64,000 nt of DNA. Origin: JANSWP01 sp041941305 (GTDB lineage: Bacteria; Bacteroidota; Bacteroidia; Chitinophagales; Saprospiraceae). Every line of letters begins with the position of its first letter. Positions within the stretch are counted from its first letter, which is position 1. Shown here in pieces: positions 35,480 through 43,989 of the stretch. The notes below the pieces were generated by a model, which made no database searches, was not told the origin of the DNA, and saw nothing but the letters and a program-made list of their open reading frames with translations. The stretch spans positions 124,001 through 188,000 of the forward strand of contig JBGTQJ010000010.1 of assembly GCA_041941305.1 (NCBI GenBank), given 5' to 3'. Both the position numbers and the translations under genes were made by a program.

Positions 35480-36253
35480 ATGAAAAAACCGAATCCAACA
35501 ATTAGCATCATCACAATTACTTTTAATGCAAAAGAAGTATTGGAAGGAACAATTGTTAGTGTAATTCAGCAATCCTATCCAAAAATTGAATATATCATTG
35601 TGGATGGGGCTTCTTCTGATGGTACATTGGGAATTATTGAAAAATATGAAACCAAAATCAGCATATGGATTAGTGATCCAGATAGAGGACTTTATGATGC
35701 TATGAACAAAGGCTTGCAATTGGCAACAGGGGATTTTGTCTGGTTTATGAATGCTGGAGATCGAATTTATAAACAAGATACAGTTCAAAAAATGGTAGAT
35801 TGTATTGAAGCTGAAACAGACATTATCTTTGGTGAGGTAATGGTTGTAGATGAAAATAGAAACCCAATGGGTACCAGATCGGAAATTACAACACAAAAGT
35901 TGCCTGAAAATCTGAATTGGAAAAGTTTAAAACGAGGAATGGTCGTTTGTCATCAGGCTTTTTTACCCAAAAGAAAGATTGCACCAAATTACATGCTGGA
36001 TAATTTATCCGCAGATATTGATTGGGTTATCAAATGTTTGAAAAAAGCCCGAAAGGTGACCCCCACGAACTTAATACTGGCTGAATATTTACAGGGGGGA
36101 ATTTCCAAACAAAAGCACCAAAAGGCATTATGGGACAGGTATGAAATATTAAAGCATCATTATGGCTTCGTCCCAAACATAATCAACCATGCATTTATCC
36201 TTATGAGAGCACTATGGCATCGCATTTTAAGAGTTGGTAGAAATACTTATTAA
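35480..36253 (+). CDS. Glycosyltransferase family 2
   Basis: 257 residues from ATG 35480, an inverting nucleotide-sugar transferase with a GT-A fold. Visible: NPTISIITITFNAKEVLEGTIVSVIQQSYPKIEYIIVDGASSDGT (UDP-sugar-binding start), the SDPDRGLYDAMNKGLQLATGDFVWFMNAGD block with the metal/acceptor motif, then a C-terminal LSADIDWVIKCLKKA segment. No TM helix, so a peripheral cytosolic enzyme. A TTG at 35471 would add three residues but overlaps the -7 element, so ATG 35480 is preferred. Donor and acceptor are unknown; WcaA/colanic-acid-type transferases are the closest type. It stands alone, divergent from the YfhO-like gene. Confidence 0.88.
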   Translation: MKKPNPTISIITITFNAKEVLEGTIVSVIQQSYPKIEYIIVDGASSDGTLGIIEKYETKISIWISDPDRGLYDAMNKGLQLATGDFVWFMNAGDRIYKQDTVQKMVDCIEAETDIIFGEVMVVDENRNPMGTRSEITTQKLPENLNWKSLKRGMVVCHQAFLPKRKIAPNYMLDNLSADIDWVIKCLKKARKVTPTNLILAEYLQGGISKQKHQKALWDRYEILKHHYGFVPNIINHAFILMRALWHRILRVGRNTY

Positions 36254-36578
36254 AGTGGAGGTTAAATAAAAATTAAAAGAAGAAAGTGATGAAAGAGCAG
36301 ATTTTTTTCATGATTGGAGACTTTTTACGAAAGGGATTTCTTAGCAATCCGTTAATTTTTAGTTGAATCCACAAAAAAATACAACACTTTCCCGATTATT
36401 GCGCCCTTGTTAACTTTTATTTCCAAATAAGTAAATTATAGTGCATTGCTGTAGTGGAATAATTTTGGAACATCAAATTTGAAATTTTTACGTTGATAAT
36501 GCTGATTAAAATGATTTGCTGGTTGTTTTTTGGCAAAAATCAAGATAATCGAATCCCTCAACGTTCCTAAACAATAAT
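36254..36578 (+). promoter_or_regulatory. Spacer with -7 element upstream of the BatA-domain gene
   Basis: 325 bp with no credible gene. TAATTTTG at 36460-36467 matches the -7 consensus and lies 112 bp before the ATG at 36579. No convincing -33 was found. Confidence 0.4.
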
Positions 36579-38609
36579 ATGCAATTTCTATATCCCACTT
36601 TCCTTTTCGCCCTTGCTGCGATAGCAATTCCAATCATCATCCACCTTTTTTATTTTAGAAGGTTCAAAAGAGTTTATTTCACCAATGTTCGATTTTTGAA
36701 GGAGGTGAAAGAAGAGACAAGTGCACGGCAGAAATTGAGGAATCTCCTTGTATTATTGATGCGTTGTTTGGCGGTTATTTTTTTGGTTTTGGCATTTGCT
36801 CAGCCCTTCATACCACAAGATGTAGAAGTTAAGAAAGGGGAAAAAACAGTCAGCGTTTTTGTGGATAATTCATTTAGTATGAGTGCTTTGAGCTCCGATG
36901 TTCCTTTGCTGGAATTGGCAAAAAGAAGGGCAAGAGAAATTGTAAATGCACATGCAGTAGAAGATAGGTTTCAAATTTTAACCAATGATTTTGAAGGAAG
37001 ACATCAACGATTGATTGATAAGGAGGATGCTTTAACTTTGATTGATGAAATTGAAATTTCTCCATCTGTAAAAGAATTGTCCAAAGTATTGGTTAGGCAG
37101 ACTCAGGCTCTGAATACCAATACCTCTCAAAATAAAGTATCCTATATTATTTCAGATTTTCAAAAAAACATTTCTGATTTTGAGGCATATCAGGATTCAC
37201 TTGTACAAATCAATCTCATTCCCTTACAATCTGTTCAGGAAAAAAATATCGCTATAGACACTGCTTGGTTTGATGCTCCGGTACAAATGGTAAATCAAAC
37301 AAACCCACTTAGGGTCAAAATTCGAAATTTAAGTAATGAGTCTGCAGAGAATGTTCGGTTGTCCATTCAGTATGAAGGACAAACTAAACCTGTCGGAACA
37401 CTTAATATTCCAGCTCAATCTTCCATTACAGATACAGTTCCAATTACCATTTTACGTACTGGCTGGCACCAGGCCAAATTGGAAATAACAGATTTCCCCG
37501 TCCAGTTTGATGACCAATATTTTTTTACTTTCCATGTCGCAGAAGAAATCAACGTATTGGTGATTAATGACTTAACCCCTGATAACTTCCTAAATGCCGC
37601 ATTCCAGGGAATTCCATATTTTAAGGTTGTCAACCAGAATTCAGGAAATTTGGACTACTCCAAGTTTCCCAATTATCAAATGATAGTAACGAATGGATTG
37701 ACCAGTATATCTTCCGGCTTGGCTTTTGAATTGAAGCAATTTGTTGAAAATGGTGGAAACTTGCTCACCTTTCCGGCTCAAAATTCTAACATAGGCTCTT
37801 ATAAAAGCTTTCTTACCGCCTTTCCTGCCAATGAAATGGTCAATTTTGAAAACCTTGAGCGAATTGTAGGAGACATCAATATAGAGGAATTTGTTTTCCA
37901 GGATGTTTTTGAAAATAAATCTGCCAATCTAAAATTACCTGTGACCCAGGGCAACTTCAAATTGAGCAATTTTGCTGCCCGGGGAGAGGAGCGTTTGCTG
38001 ACTTATAGGGATGGTAGTTCCTTTTTAAGTAAGTATGGAATTGGGCAAGGCAATTTTTATTTCTGTGCTGCTCCACTAGACGCTGAAATAAACAATTTAG
38101 TGAGAAGTGGGGAAATCTTCATTCCGATGTTATACAAAATGGCAATTTCTTCAGCCAAAGAGCGGCAAATAGCCTACACCATTGGTCAGGACGAAACCAT
38201 AATAGCTGATAATTTGGCACTTGGAAGTGAGTCCGTTTATAAGCTAAAAGGCATAGCAGAAGAATTTATTCCCGAACAAAGAACTGTTGGCTCAAAAGTT
38301 TATTTGGGGGTTCATAATAAAATTCGTGAAGCAGGATATTACGATCTTTTCCTCAATCCTGATGAAACGCTCGCCGAATATGCTTTTAATTATGACCGGA
38401 AGGAATCTGAATTGGATTATTACAATGAAGACGATTTGGAATCAATTGCCGGTGATAGAATGAGTGTAATTGGCCTTTCCGCAATGGCAAGTTTTGGAGA
38501 GGTGATTGAAGAAAGAAGTCAGGGGGTGGTGCTTTGGAGATGGTGCTTAATTCTGGCTTTATTGTTTTTACTTTTCGAAGTCTTAATTCTCCGCTTCTGG
38601 AAAGTTTGA
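36579..38609 (+). CDS. BatA-domain (aerotolerance regulator N-terminal) membrane protein
   Basis: 676 residues. The N-terminal BatA domain (about 1-75) is the typical MQFLYPTFLFALAAIAIPIIIHLFYFRRFKRVYFTNVRFLKEV with two TM helices and a RQKLRNLLVLLMRCLAVIFLVLAFAQPF block. A vWA-like region follows (VSVFVDNSFSMSAL near 90-105), with a DNSFS variant of the MIDAS motif. A long periplasmic beta-rich stretch follows, and a C-terminal TM helix near 650-672. The family is widespread in Bacteroidota and often lies near MoxR/Bat genes, but none is next to it here. Function is not established; a role in envelope stress or chaperone-like assembly has been suggested for Bat proteins. Confidence 0.85.
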   Translation: MQFLYPTFLFALAAIAIPIIIHLFYFRRFKRVYFTNVRFLKEVKEETSARQKLRNLLVLLMRCLAVIFLVLAFAQPFIPQDVEVKKGEKTVSVFVDNSFSMSALSSDVPLLELAKRRAREIVNAHAVEDRFQILTNDFEGRHQRLIDKEDALTLIDEIEISPSVKELSKVLVRQTQALNTNTSQNKVSYIISDFQKNISDFEAYQDSLVQINLIPLQSVQEKNIAIDTAWFDAPVQMVNQTNPLRVKIRNLSNESAENVRLSIQYEGQTKPVGTLNIPAQSSITDTVPITILRTGWHQAKLEITDFPVQFDDQYFFTFHVAEEINVLVINDLTPDNFLNAAFQGIPYFKVVNQNSGNLDYSKFPNYQMIVTNGLTSISSGLAFELKQFVENGGNLLTFPAQNSNIGSYKSFLTAFPANEMVNFENLERIVGDINIEEFVFQDVFENKSANLKLPVTQGNFKLSNFAARGEERLLTYRDGSSFLSKYGIGQGNFYFCAAPLDAEINNLVRSGEIFIPMLYKMAISSAKERQIAYTIGQDETIIADNLALGSESVYKLKGIAEEFIPEQRTVGSKVYLGVHNKIREAGYYDLFLNPDETLAEYAFNYDRKESELDYYNEDDLESIAGDRMSVIGLSAMASFGEVIEERSQGVVLWRWCLILALLFLLFEVLILRFWKV

Positions 38610-38628
38610 TATTTATATCTGAAAAAAA

Positions 38629-38666
38629 GAAAGCCAGAATTGATAAAAATTCTGGCTTTCTTTTTT
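38629..38666 (+). terminator. Rho-independent terminator after the BatA-domain gene
   Basis: gaaagccagaatt (38629-38641) pairs perfectly with aattctggctttc (38648-38660) around a 6-nt loop, followed by six T's. It ends the BatA gene and separates it from the dihydroorotase-like gene at 38715. Confidence 0.85.
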
Positions 38667-38714
38667 GGATAGGAATCCAGAACTTACCTTAGCGCGAAAT
38701 TTTTTTGCCTGCCC

Positions 38715-39992
38715 ATGCAGCTACTAATAAAACAAGCGACAGTTGTCCATCCCCATTCCCCACATCATGGAGAAAAAGTTGATATTTTTATTGCTGATGG
38801 AAAAATATCCGCAATAAAAAATAATTATGATGAATATGATCCGCCTAATACTCATATTATCAATTTGGAAGGTGTTTTTGTTTCTCCAGGGTGGTTAGAC
38901 ATTGGAGTTAATGTGGGTGATCCTGGATTTGAATACAGGGAAGATTTAGACAGCGTTGCAGCAGCTGCAATGGCCGGAGGATTTACTGGTATTGCTATCC
39001 AACCTAACAACAATCCCGTTGTTGAATCCAAATCTGAAGTACTTTATCTGAAAAGGAATGCAGAAAACAGACTATTGGATTTTTTACCAATTGGGGCAGT
39101 TTCTCATAATTGTGAAGGCAAGGAAATTACTGAGATGTACGACATGTTTGCACATGGAGCAGTAGCGTTTTCTGATGGGAAAAAATCGATTCAAGATGAC
39201 GGATTGATGATGCGCGCTCTTCAATATGTGAAAGTGTTCGACAGCATTGTGCTTAATCATCCACATGAAAAAAGTGTGGCATTTGGTGGGCAAATGCATG
39301 AAGGTGGAGTGAGCACTTCAATGGGTTTGAAGGGAATTCCAAGTATCTCTGAGGAATTACTTTTACAACGAGATCTTTATTTAGCTGAATACACAGATTC
39401 GAAATTACACGTCCTAAATGTATCAACGGCAGGAGCTGTGGATATGATTAGGAGGGCAAAGCAGAAAGGTTTAAAAATTAGCGCTTCAGTAGCTGTGATG
39501 AATGTGGTTTTTGAAGATTCTGATTTGTCTGAATTCGATACGAACTTAAAGGTTCTTCCTCCTCTTCGCGAAAATGCTGATATCAAGGCACTAAAAAAAG
39601 GCTTGAAAGATGGTACCATAGATTGTATCTGTTCCAATCATACGCCCTACAATAAGGAAGAAAAGGACCTGGAGTTTTTGTATGCGGAATTTGGAGCCAT
39701 CGGTTTGGAAACCAGTTTTTCTGTAGCTAATTCCCATCTGAATAAAGATTTGGACCTCGATACCTTAGTTGAAAAATTTGCAATTAAACCAAGGGAAATA
39801 TTAAATCAAACCATTCCAAAAATTGAAAAAGGAGAAATAGCTAATTTGACCATATTTCAACCCAATAAAAAATGGACATTTACAGAAAAAAACATTTTCT
39901 CAAAATCGAGGAACACGCCGTTTTTAAATAAGGAATTAATGGGAAAGGTATTAGGAGTCGTTAATAATTTTCAATTTTCTATGAATGAATAA
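38715..39992 (+). CDS. pyrC: Dihydroorotase-like protein lacking metal ligands
   Basis: 425 residues of the amidohydrolase fold. The overall pattern is DHOase (PGFEYREDLDS, AIQPNNNPVV, STAGAVDMIRRAKQKGL, LPPLRENADIKALKKGLKDGTIDCIC). However, the motif normally reading DxHxH is DIGVN (62-66), with Gly64 and Asn66 in place of the two metal histidines, and the C-terminal DHAP-type motif is SNHTP with Asn308 instead of Asp. It should not bind the zinc pair or hydrolyse dihydroorotate. Such PyrC' proteins are common in Bacteroidota and, in other phyla, act as structural partners of aspartate transcarbamoylase. A true DHOase must be encoded elsewhere. It follows a terminator and has no identified promoter. 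Confidence 0.82.
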   Translation: MQLLIKQATVVHPHSPHHGEKVDIFIADGKISAIKNNYDEYDPPNTHIINLEGVFVSPGWLDIGVNVGDPGFEYREDLDSVAAAAMAGGFTGIAIQPNNNPVVESKSEVLYLKRNAENRLLDFLPIGAVSHNCEGKEITEMYDMFAHGAVAFSDGKKSIQDDGLMMRALQYVKVFDSIVLNHPHEKSVAFGGQMHEGGVSTSMGLKGIPSISEELLLQRDLYLAEYTDSKLHVLNVSTAGAVDMIRRAKQKGLKISASVAVMNVVFEDSDLSEFDTNLKVLPPLRENADIKALKKGLKDGTIDCICSNHTPYNKEEKDLEFLYAEFGAIGLETSFSVANSHLNKDLDLDTLVEKFAIKPREILNQTIPKIEKGEIANLTIFQPNKKWTFTEKNIFSKSRNTPFLNKELMGKVLGVVNNFQFSMNE

Positions 39993-40038
39993 GTAGGATG
40001 GATTTCCCCTTTAATCATAACACGCTTAAACCTATCAA

Positions 40039-40731
40039 ATGAACGACTTATTATTAAAATTTAGTTTAAAATGGGCATTCGTGGCTATAGCTCTTCTGGC
40101 ATTCAATTTTTTGGTATCTACAAATTTTTTCACTGACTCAAATCTATGTGCCAATTTAAGTGTCAATTTTAGTTGAACTTTTATTTCCTTTATCCTTGGA
40201 TTGTTAATTTATGTAGGGGTTTGCCTGGATTTTCATCACAGTAATTATAATAATATCGCAATAGGACAAGCCTAATCCATATGCGGAATTATTCTATTGA
40301 TTACTGTAGTGTCAAATGCAATTTCAACATAATTGTATGTTTTAAATTACATGCCATTTTCTGAGGACTTAATTGGCATGGGTGTTTCGAGAGAAACGTA
40401 TCTCACACCAGCTTATCTGTTGAGTTTTATGATTTCTGGAGTTTTTTTTCAAATTATTTTAGCAATCATTTGTTTAACTGTAGTAGGACAATGGAAAATG
40501 CTTCAAAAAGCAGATAAGCCTGGCTGGGCGGAATTAATTTCAGTATATAATGCAATTGTTTTGACAGAAATAGCCAAAATGCCAATGTGGTGGGTTGCAA
40601 AGTTGTTTATTCCATTTGTAAATATTGTTTTTGGAATATCATTAACCAATGCGATTTCAAAAGCATATGGAAAAGATGAGGTTTTTACGGTTGGACTGAT
40701 ATTTTTGCCTTTTATTTGCGAACTAGTCTAA
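40039..40731 (+). pseudogene. DUF4199/DUF5684-like membrane protein killed by three in-frame stops
   Basis: A single continuous frame from ATG 40039 to a TAA at 40729-40731, interrupted by TGA at 40174, TAA at 40273 and TAA at 40330, with no frameshift. Read through, the first part (about codons 1-97) is DUF4199-like: FSLKWAFVAIALLAF, SFILGLLIYVGV and the HHSNYNNIAIGQA...GIILLITVVSNAIST segment. That aligns by eye with KHHRDNELNGFISFGRAFKLVFVTFLI of the next gene. The second part (from about 40363) is DUF5684-like: GQWKMLQKADKPGWAELISVYNAIVLTEIAKMPMWW, then FIPFVNIVFGISLTNAISKAYGK and LIFLPFI, where it also ends early. The last 133 codons remain open and could be mis-taken for a gene. Confidence 0.72.
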
Positions 40732-40832
40732 TCATATGTTTTTTAATTTATTTAATCGAAAAATTAAGTTCTGAGGTGTTCTTAGCATGCATATTCGGGT
40801 TTATTTTTTAAATCTGTAAAACTCAAAGCATT

Positions 40833-41405
40833 ATGACAACTTTAGATGATTCTATTCGGCCAGTTGAAGAATCCACTGTTCCTTTTTTACCCACAGCCCT
40901 TCGATATGGTTTGATTGGTGGGCTTATTGTGATGGTGTATGGATTTATTGCAAATATGACTGGCTTAAGTTTGCCGACTTCTATTTTGAAAAGTCTGGGA
41001 GTGATGGTTTTAGGTATCATAGTTACCGTATTAATTGGATATTTTACCATTAAACATCACAGGGACAATGAGCTAAACGGATTCATTTCTTTTGGCAGAG
41101 CATTCAAGTTGGTGTTTGTCACATTTCTGATTATGTCCGTTTTTAGCACTTTTTTCAATTGGTTTTATAGTGCAGTCATCGATCCCAATTTCGTTGATGA
41201 TGTGATATCAGCTATGACTGATATGTTTGAAGGTATGGGAATGCCAGAGTCTGAAATGGAAAAACAAATTGAAGCAGCAAAAGTCAGATTTACACCTGAA
41301 GGAATATTTTCTACAGCAATTTGGGCAATTGTGTTCAGTGCTGTCATTGGTTTGATTCAAGCTGCCATCATGAAGAAAAAGGCACCAGTGTTAACTGAAA
41401 ATTGA
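40833..41405 (+). CDS. DUF4199 domain-containing membrane protein
   Basis: 190 residues with four predicted TM helices: about 27-47, 55-75, 90-112 and 160-182. The HHRDNELNGFISFGRAFKLVFVTFLIMSVFSTFFNWFY segment between helices 2 and 3 is the DUF4199 signature. The loop at about 115-155 is acidic and carries MFEGMGMPESEMEKQIEAAK, as in many members. Function unknown. The stop codon overlaps the next gene's ATG by one base (TGATG), indicating translational coupling of two DUF4199 paralogues. The preceding gene is a decayed relative of the same family, so the locus has gone through duplication and loss. It lies upstream of a polyprenyl-glycosyltransferase, an arrangement common for this family. 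Confidence 0.85.
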   Translation: MTTLDDSIRPVEESTVPFLPTALRYGLIGGLIVMVYGFIANMTGLSLPTSILKSLGVMVLGIIVTVLIGYFTIKHHRDNELNGFISFGRAFKLVFVTFLIMSVFSTFFNWFYSAVIDPNFVDDVISAMTDMFEGMGMPESEMEKQIEAAKVRFTPEGIFSTAIWAIVFSAVIGLIQAAIMKKKAPVLTEN

Positions 41406-41839
41406 TGAATTCAAAATCCAGAACATACGGAATTATAGCAGGAGGAGGGACCGTTCTCTATCTCCTGCTTTTTTATTTTGCAGATGCGGCAAATATTCAC
41501 AATCCCGCAATCGTTTGGAGTAGCTTAATCATATACTTGGCTTGTATGTACAAGGCAGTGATTGAGAGAAAAAACGATCTTGGAGGAAGTATAGAATTTA
41601 GAGATGCTGCGAGTGCGGCTTTTGTAGTTTATCTAATTGCCAACATCATGTATTATGGGTTCATTTACTTGATGTTTAAGTATTTTGATCCTGAATTGGT
41701 CGATTTGGCAACAGCACTTTCTGGTGATGATCAATTTCAAATTAGTACCAAATTTTTGGATTATGTCACCCTCTGTTTGAGAGGATGTATTTTTGGGTTT
41801 TTATTATCTGCTATATTAGCGGTCATTTTGAAACGATGA
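41405..41839 (+). CDS. DUF4199-like membrane protein, second paralogue
   Basis: 144 residues from the ATG at 41405, one base inside the previous stop codon. Four hydrophobic stretches lie at about 10-27, 36-52, 67-90 and 120-141; the middle contains RKNDLGGSIEFRDAASAAFVVYLIANIMYYGFIYLMFKYFDPELVD, a shortened form of the DUF4199 pattern ISFGQAF. A preceding TTG at 41402 could also start it. Its small size and coupling to the 40833 gene suggest that both work together in the membrane. No biochemical role is known. Confidence 0.8.
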   Translation: MNSKSRTYGIIAGGGTVLYLLLFYFADAANIHNPAIVWSSLIIYLACMYKAVIERKNDLGGSIEFRDAASAAFVVYLIANIMYYGFIYLMFKYFDPELVDLATALSGDDQFQISTKFLDYVTLCLRGCIFGFLLSAILAVILKR

Positions 41840-41843
41840 TTAC

Positions 41844-41904
41844 AGTATTCAGCAGGCAGTATGCAGCATGCATACTGCACTGCCAACTGCCAACTGCCAA
41901 CTGA
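41844..41904 (+). repeat. GGCAGTA hairpin followed by (CTGCCAA)3
   Basis: gcagtatg pairs with catactgc around cagcatg-type centre bases (near 41856-41880), then ctgccaa is repeated three times (41881-41901). The words match the hairpin near 8.2 kb. The segment covers the first ATG of the next gene (41861) and therefore its first 15 codons, which look unlike a normal GT2 start. Confidence 0.55.
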
Positions 41905-42856
41905 ATTGGATATATCAATAGTAATACCTGTTTTTAACGAAGAAGAATCTTTGCCTGAATTGGAAGCCTGGATTCGAAAAGTATTGACTACCCACAATTA
42001 TTCCTACGAAATAATTATGGTGGATGACGGTAGTTCAGATAATTCCTGGACTGTCATTGAGCAATTGAGACAAAATAATGACGCTGTTAAAGGAATTAAG
42101 TTTAGGAGGAATTATGGAAAATCTGCAGCATTACACACCGGATTTCAAAGTGCCATGGGTGATGTGGTCGTAACCATGGACGCAGATTTACAAGATAGTC
42201 CAGATGAAGTACCAGAGCTGCATAAAATGATAATGGAAGATGGATACGATTTGGTTTCAGGCTGGAAAAAAAAGAGATACGACCCTTTCTCAAAAACTTT
42301 CCCAAGTAAATTCTTCAATGCACTTACGAGAACAATTAGTGGTATCAAATTAAATGATTTTAACTGTGGTCTAAAAGCTTATAAAAATGTGGTTGTAAAA
42401 AGCATTGAGGTTTATGGTGAAATGCATCGGTATATTCCAATATTAGCGAAATGGTCAGGCTTTCGCAAAATTGGAGAAAAAGTAGTAGAACATCGGGCTA
42501 GAAAGTATGGAAATACCAAATTTGGTGGTTTGAGCAGGGGAGTCAAAGGGATATTGGATTTGTTCTCTATCACATTTGTCGGAAAATTTGGAAAGCGACC
42601 CATGCACTTTTTTGGAACCTTAGGGACTTTATCCTTTATATTAGGCTTTATTATCCTTATTTATCTCAGTATAGCCAAATTGGTTTACCAGGAATACGGA
42701 ATCGCTGAAAGACCACTTTTCTTTTTGGGAATTTTGTTTGCCATTATTGGTACTCAGTTGTTTGTTACTGGCTTTTTGGCAGAGTTGGTAGCAAGAAACT
42801 CTCCAAACAGAAATGCTTATGTCATTGAGAAAAGATTAGGTACTGAAGAAGCATGA
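41861..42856 (+). CDS. Polyprenyl-phosphate glycosyltransferase (GT2, GtrB/DPM1 type)
   Basis: Transfers a sugar from a nucleotide donor to a polyprenyl phosphate at the cytoplasmic face of the inner membrane. GT-A catalytic domain: DISIVIPVFNEEESLPELEAW, IIMVDDGSSDNSW, FRRNYGKSAALHTGFQSAMGDVVVTMDADLQDSPDEVPEL with the DxD motif in MDADLQD. The C-terminal third has two TM helices (about 250-272 and 285-308). If ATG 41861 is used, the protein is 331 residues with a leader MQHAYCTANCQLPTE derived from a repeat; the in-frame TTG at 41906 gives MDISIVIP, the usual start, and is the better choice. Its 3' end overlaps the next gene by four bases, so the pair is co-translated. Confidence 0.9.
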   Translation: MQHAYCTANCQLPTELDISIVIPVFNEEESLPELEAWIRKVLTTHNYSYEIIMVDDGSSDNSWTVIEQLRQNNDAVKGIKFRRNYGKSAALHTGFQSAMGDVVVTMDADLQDSPDEVPELHKMIMEDGYDLVSGWKKKRYDPFSKTFPSKFFNALTRTISGIKLNDFNCGLKAYKNVVVKSIEVYGEMHRYIPILAKWSGFRKIGEKVVEHRARKYGNTKFGGLSRGVKGILDLFSITFVGKFGKRPMHFFGTLGTLSFILGFIILIYLSIAKLVYQEYGIAERPLFFLGILFAIIGTQLFVTGFLAELVARNSPNRNAYVIEKRLGTEEA

Positions 42857-43983
42857 AAAAAATAATTATTTTAAGTCCAGCTCATCCACTCCGTGGAGGT
42901 ATTGCCTCCTCATCTGAACGCCTTGCACAGGAACTCCAAAAGTTTAACTATCAGGTAATTATCTATTCTTTTAGTCTTCAGTATCCCAATTTTCTATTTC
43001 CTGGTAAAACTCAATTTTCAAATGATCCACCACCAAATGGATTGGAAATAAGAACAAAGGTCAATTCAATTAATCCCTTTAATTGGTTGTCAGTTGGATT
43101 GGAATTGAGGCGCCTCAAACCTGATTTGATCATTACCCGTTTCTGGTTACCCTTTATGGCTCCCTCGCTTGGGACGATTTTAAAGGTTGCCAAATCCAAT
43201 GGTCATACCAAAACTTTAGCCATTGCTGACAATATCATCCCACACGAAAAAAGACCTGGGGATAGGATTTTTACCCAATATTTTGTAAAAAGCATCGATG
43301 CATTTATTGTAATGTCTCGATCGGTAGAATCCGACATTCGTCAATTTTCAACTTCCAAGCCAGTCAAATATATTCCTCATCCGATTTATGACAATTATGG
43401 TGAGCTTGTTTCAAGAAAAGAAGCTTTGGAATTTTTAAATCTATCTGAAGCGGTACGGTATTTACTTTTTTTTGGATTTATAAGGGATTACAAAGGGTTG
43501 GATTTTGCTTTGAATGCTATGGCAAATAAAGCACTTCAAAGTCAAGAAATTAAATTGATTGTTGCAGGAGAATATTATGGTAACAAGGATTTTTATGAAA
43601 ATCTGATTCAGAAAAAAGGGATCGAAAACCAGGTGGTTATGAAGACTGAATTTATCCCTTCAGATGAGGTGAAATATTATTTCTGTGCTGCTGATTTGGT
43701 GGTCCAACCATATAAATCTGCTACCCAAAGTGGGATTTCTCAATTGGCTTATCATTTTGAGAAACCGATGATCGTCACTAGGGTAGGGGGCTTACCTGAA
43801 ATTGTGGAAGATGGGAAAGTAGGCTATGTAGTGGATGTAAATGAATCTGCAATATCTAATGCGATTCTGGATTTCTTCCAGCATGATAGAAAAGAAGCCT
43901 TTGAGAAAGGAGTCCGAGAAAATAAAAAACAATTCTCCTGGAAAAATATGGTTACAGGGATTGAAGAATTGGTTTTTGATTGA
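42853..43983 (+). CDS. Glycosyltransferase family 4 (GT-B)
   Basis: 376 residues. N-terminal domain with a Rossmann start KKIIILSPAHPLRGGIASSSERLAQELQK (loop GGIA), and a C-terminal GT4 domain with LLFFGFIRDYKGLDFALNAMA, the donor-binding stretch VVQPYKSATQSGISQLAYHFEKPMIVTRVGGLPEIVEDGKVGYVVD, containing the EX7E-like region. No TM helix. Donor and acceptor cannot be fixed from sequence. The ATG is in the ATGA overlap with the polyprenyl-phosphate GT2 gene, so both probably act on one glycan. It converges with the rhomboid gene seven bases further on. Confidence 0.88.
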   Translation: MKKIIILSPAHPLRGGIASSSERLAQELQKFNYQVIIYSFSLQYPNFLFPGKTQFSNDPPPNGLEIRTKVNSINPFNWLSVGLELRRLKPDLIITRFWLPFMAPSLGTILKVAKSNGHTKTLAIADNIIPHEKRPGDRIFTQYFVKSIDAFIVMSRSVESDIRQFSTSKPVKYIPHPIYDNYGELVSRKEALEFLNLSEAVRYLLFFGFIRDYKGLDFALNAMANKALQSQEIKLIVAGEYYGNKDFYENLIQKKGIENQVVMKTEFIPSDEVKYYFCAADLVVQPYKSATQSGISQLAYHFEKPMIVTRVGGLPEIVEDGKVGYVVDVNESAISNAILDFFQHDRKEAFEKGVRENKKQFSWKNMVTGIEELVFD

Positions 43984-43989
43984 AAGAGT

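Noticed and set aside
35462..35896. Antisense open frame of 144 codons opposite the GT2 gene
   Set aside because: It is a shadow of the GT2 coding sequence, with low-complexity Phe/Asn/Ile content and no domain.
40174..40332. Stop-codon reassignment
   Set aside because: Both TGA and TAA terminate many other genes in the window, so a recoding explanation would contradict them.
40333..40731. A free-standing 132-residue gene
   Set aside because: It begins immediately after an in-frame TAA, and the frame continues upstream with recognisable DUF4199-like sequence, so it is the tail of a broken gene.
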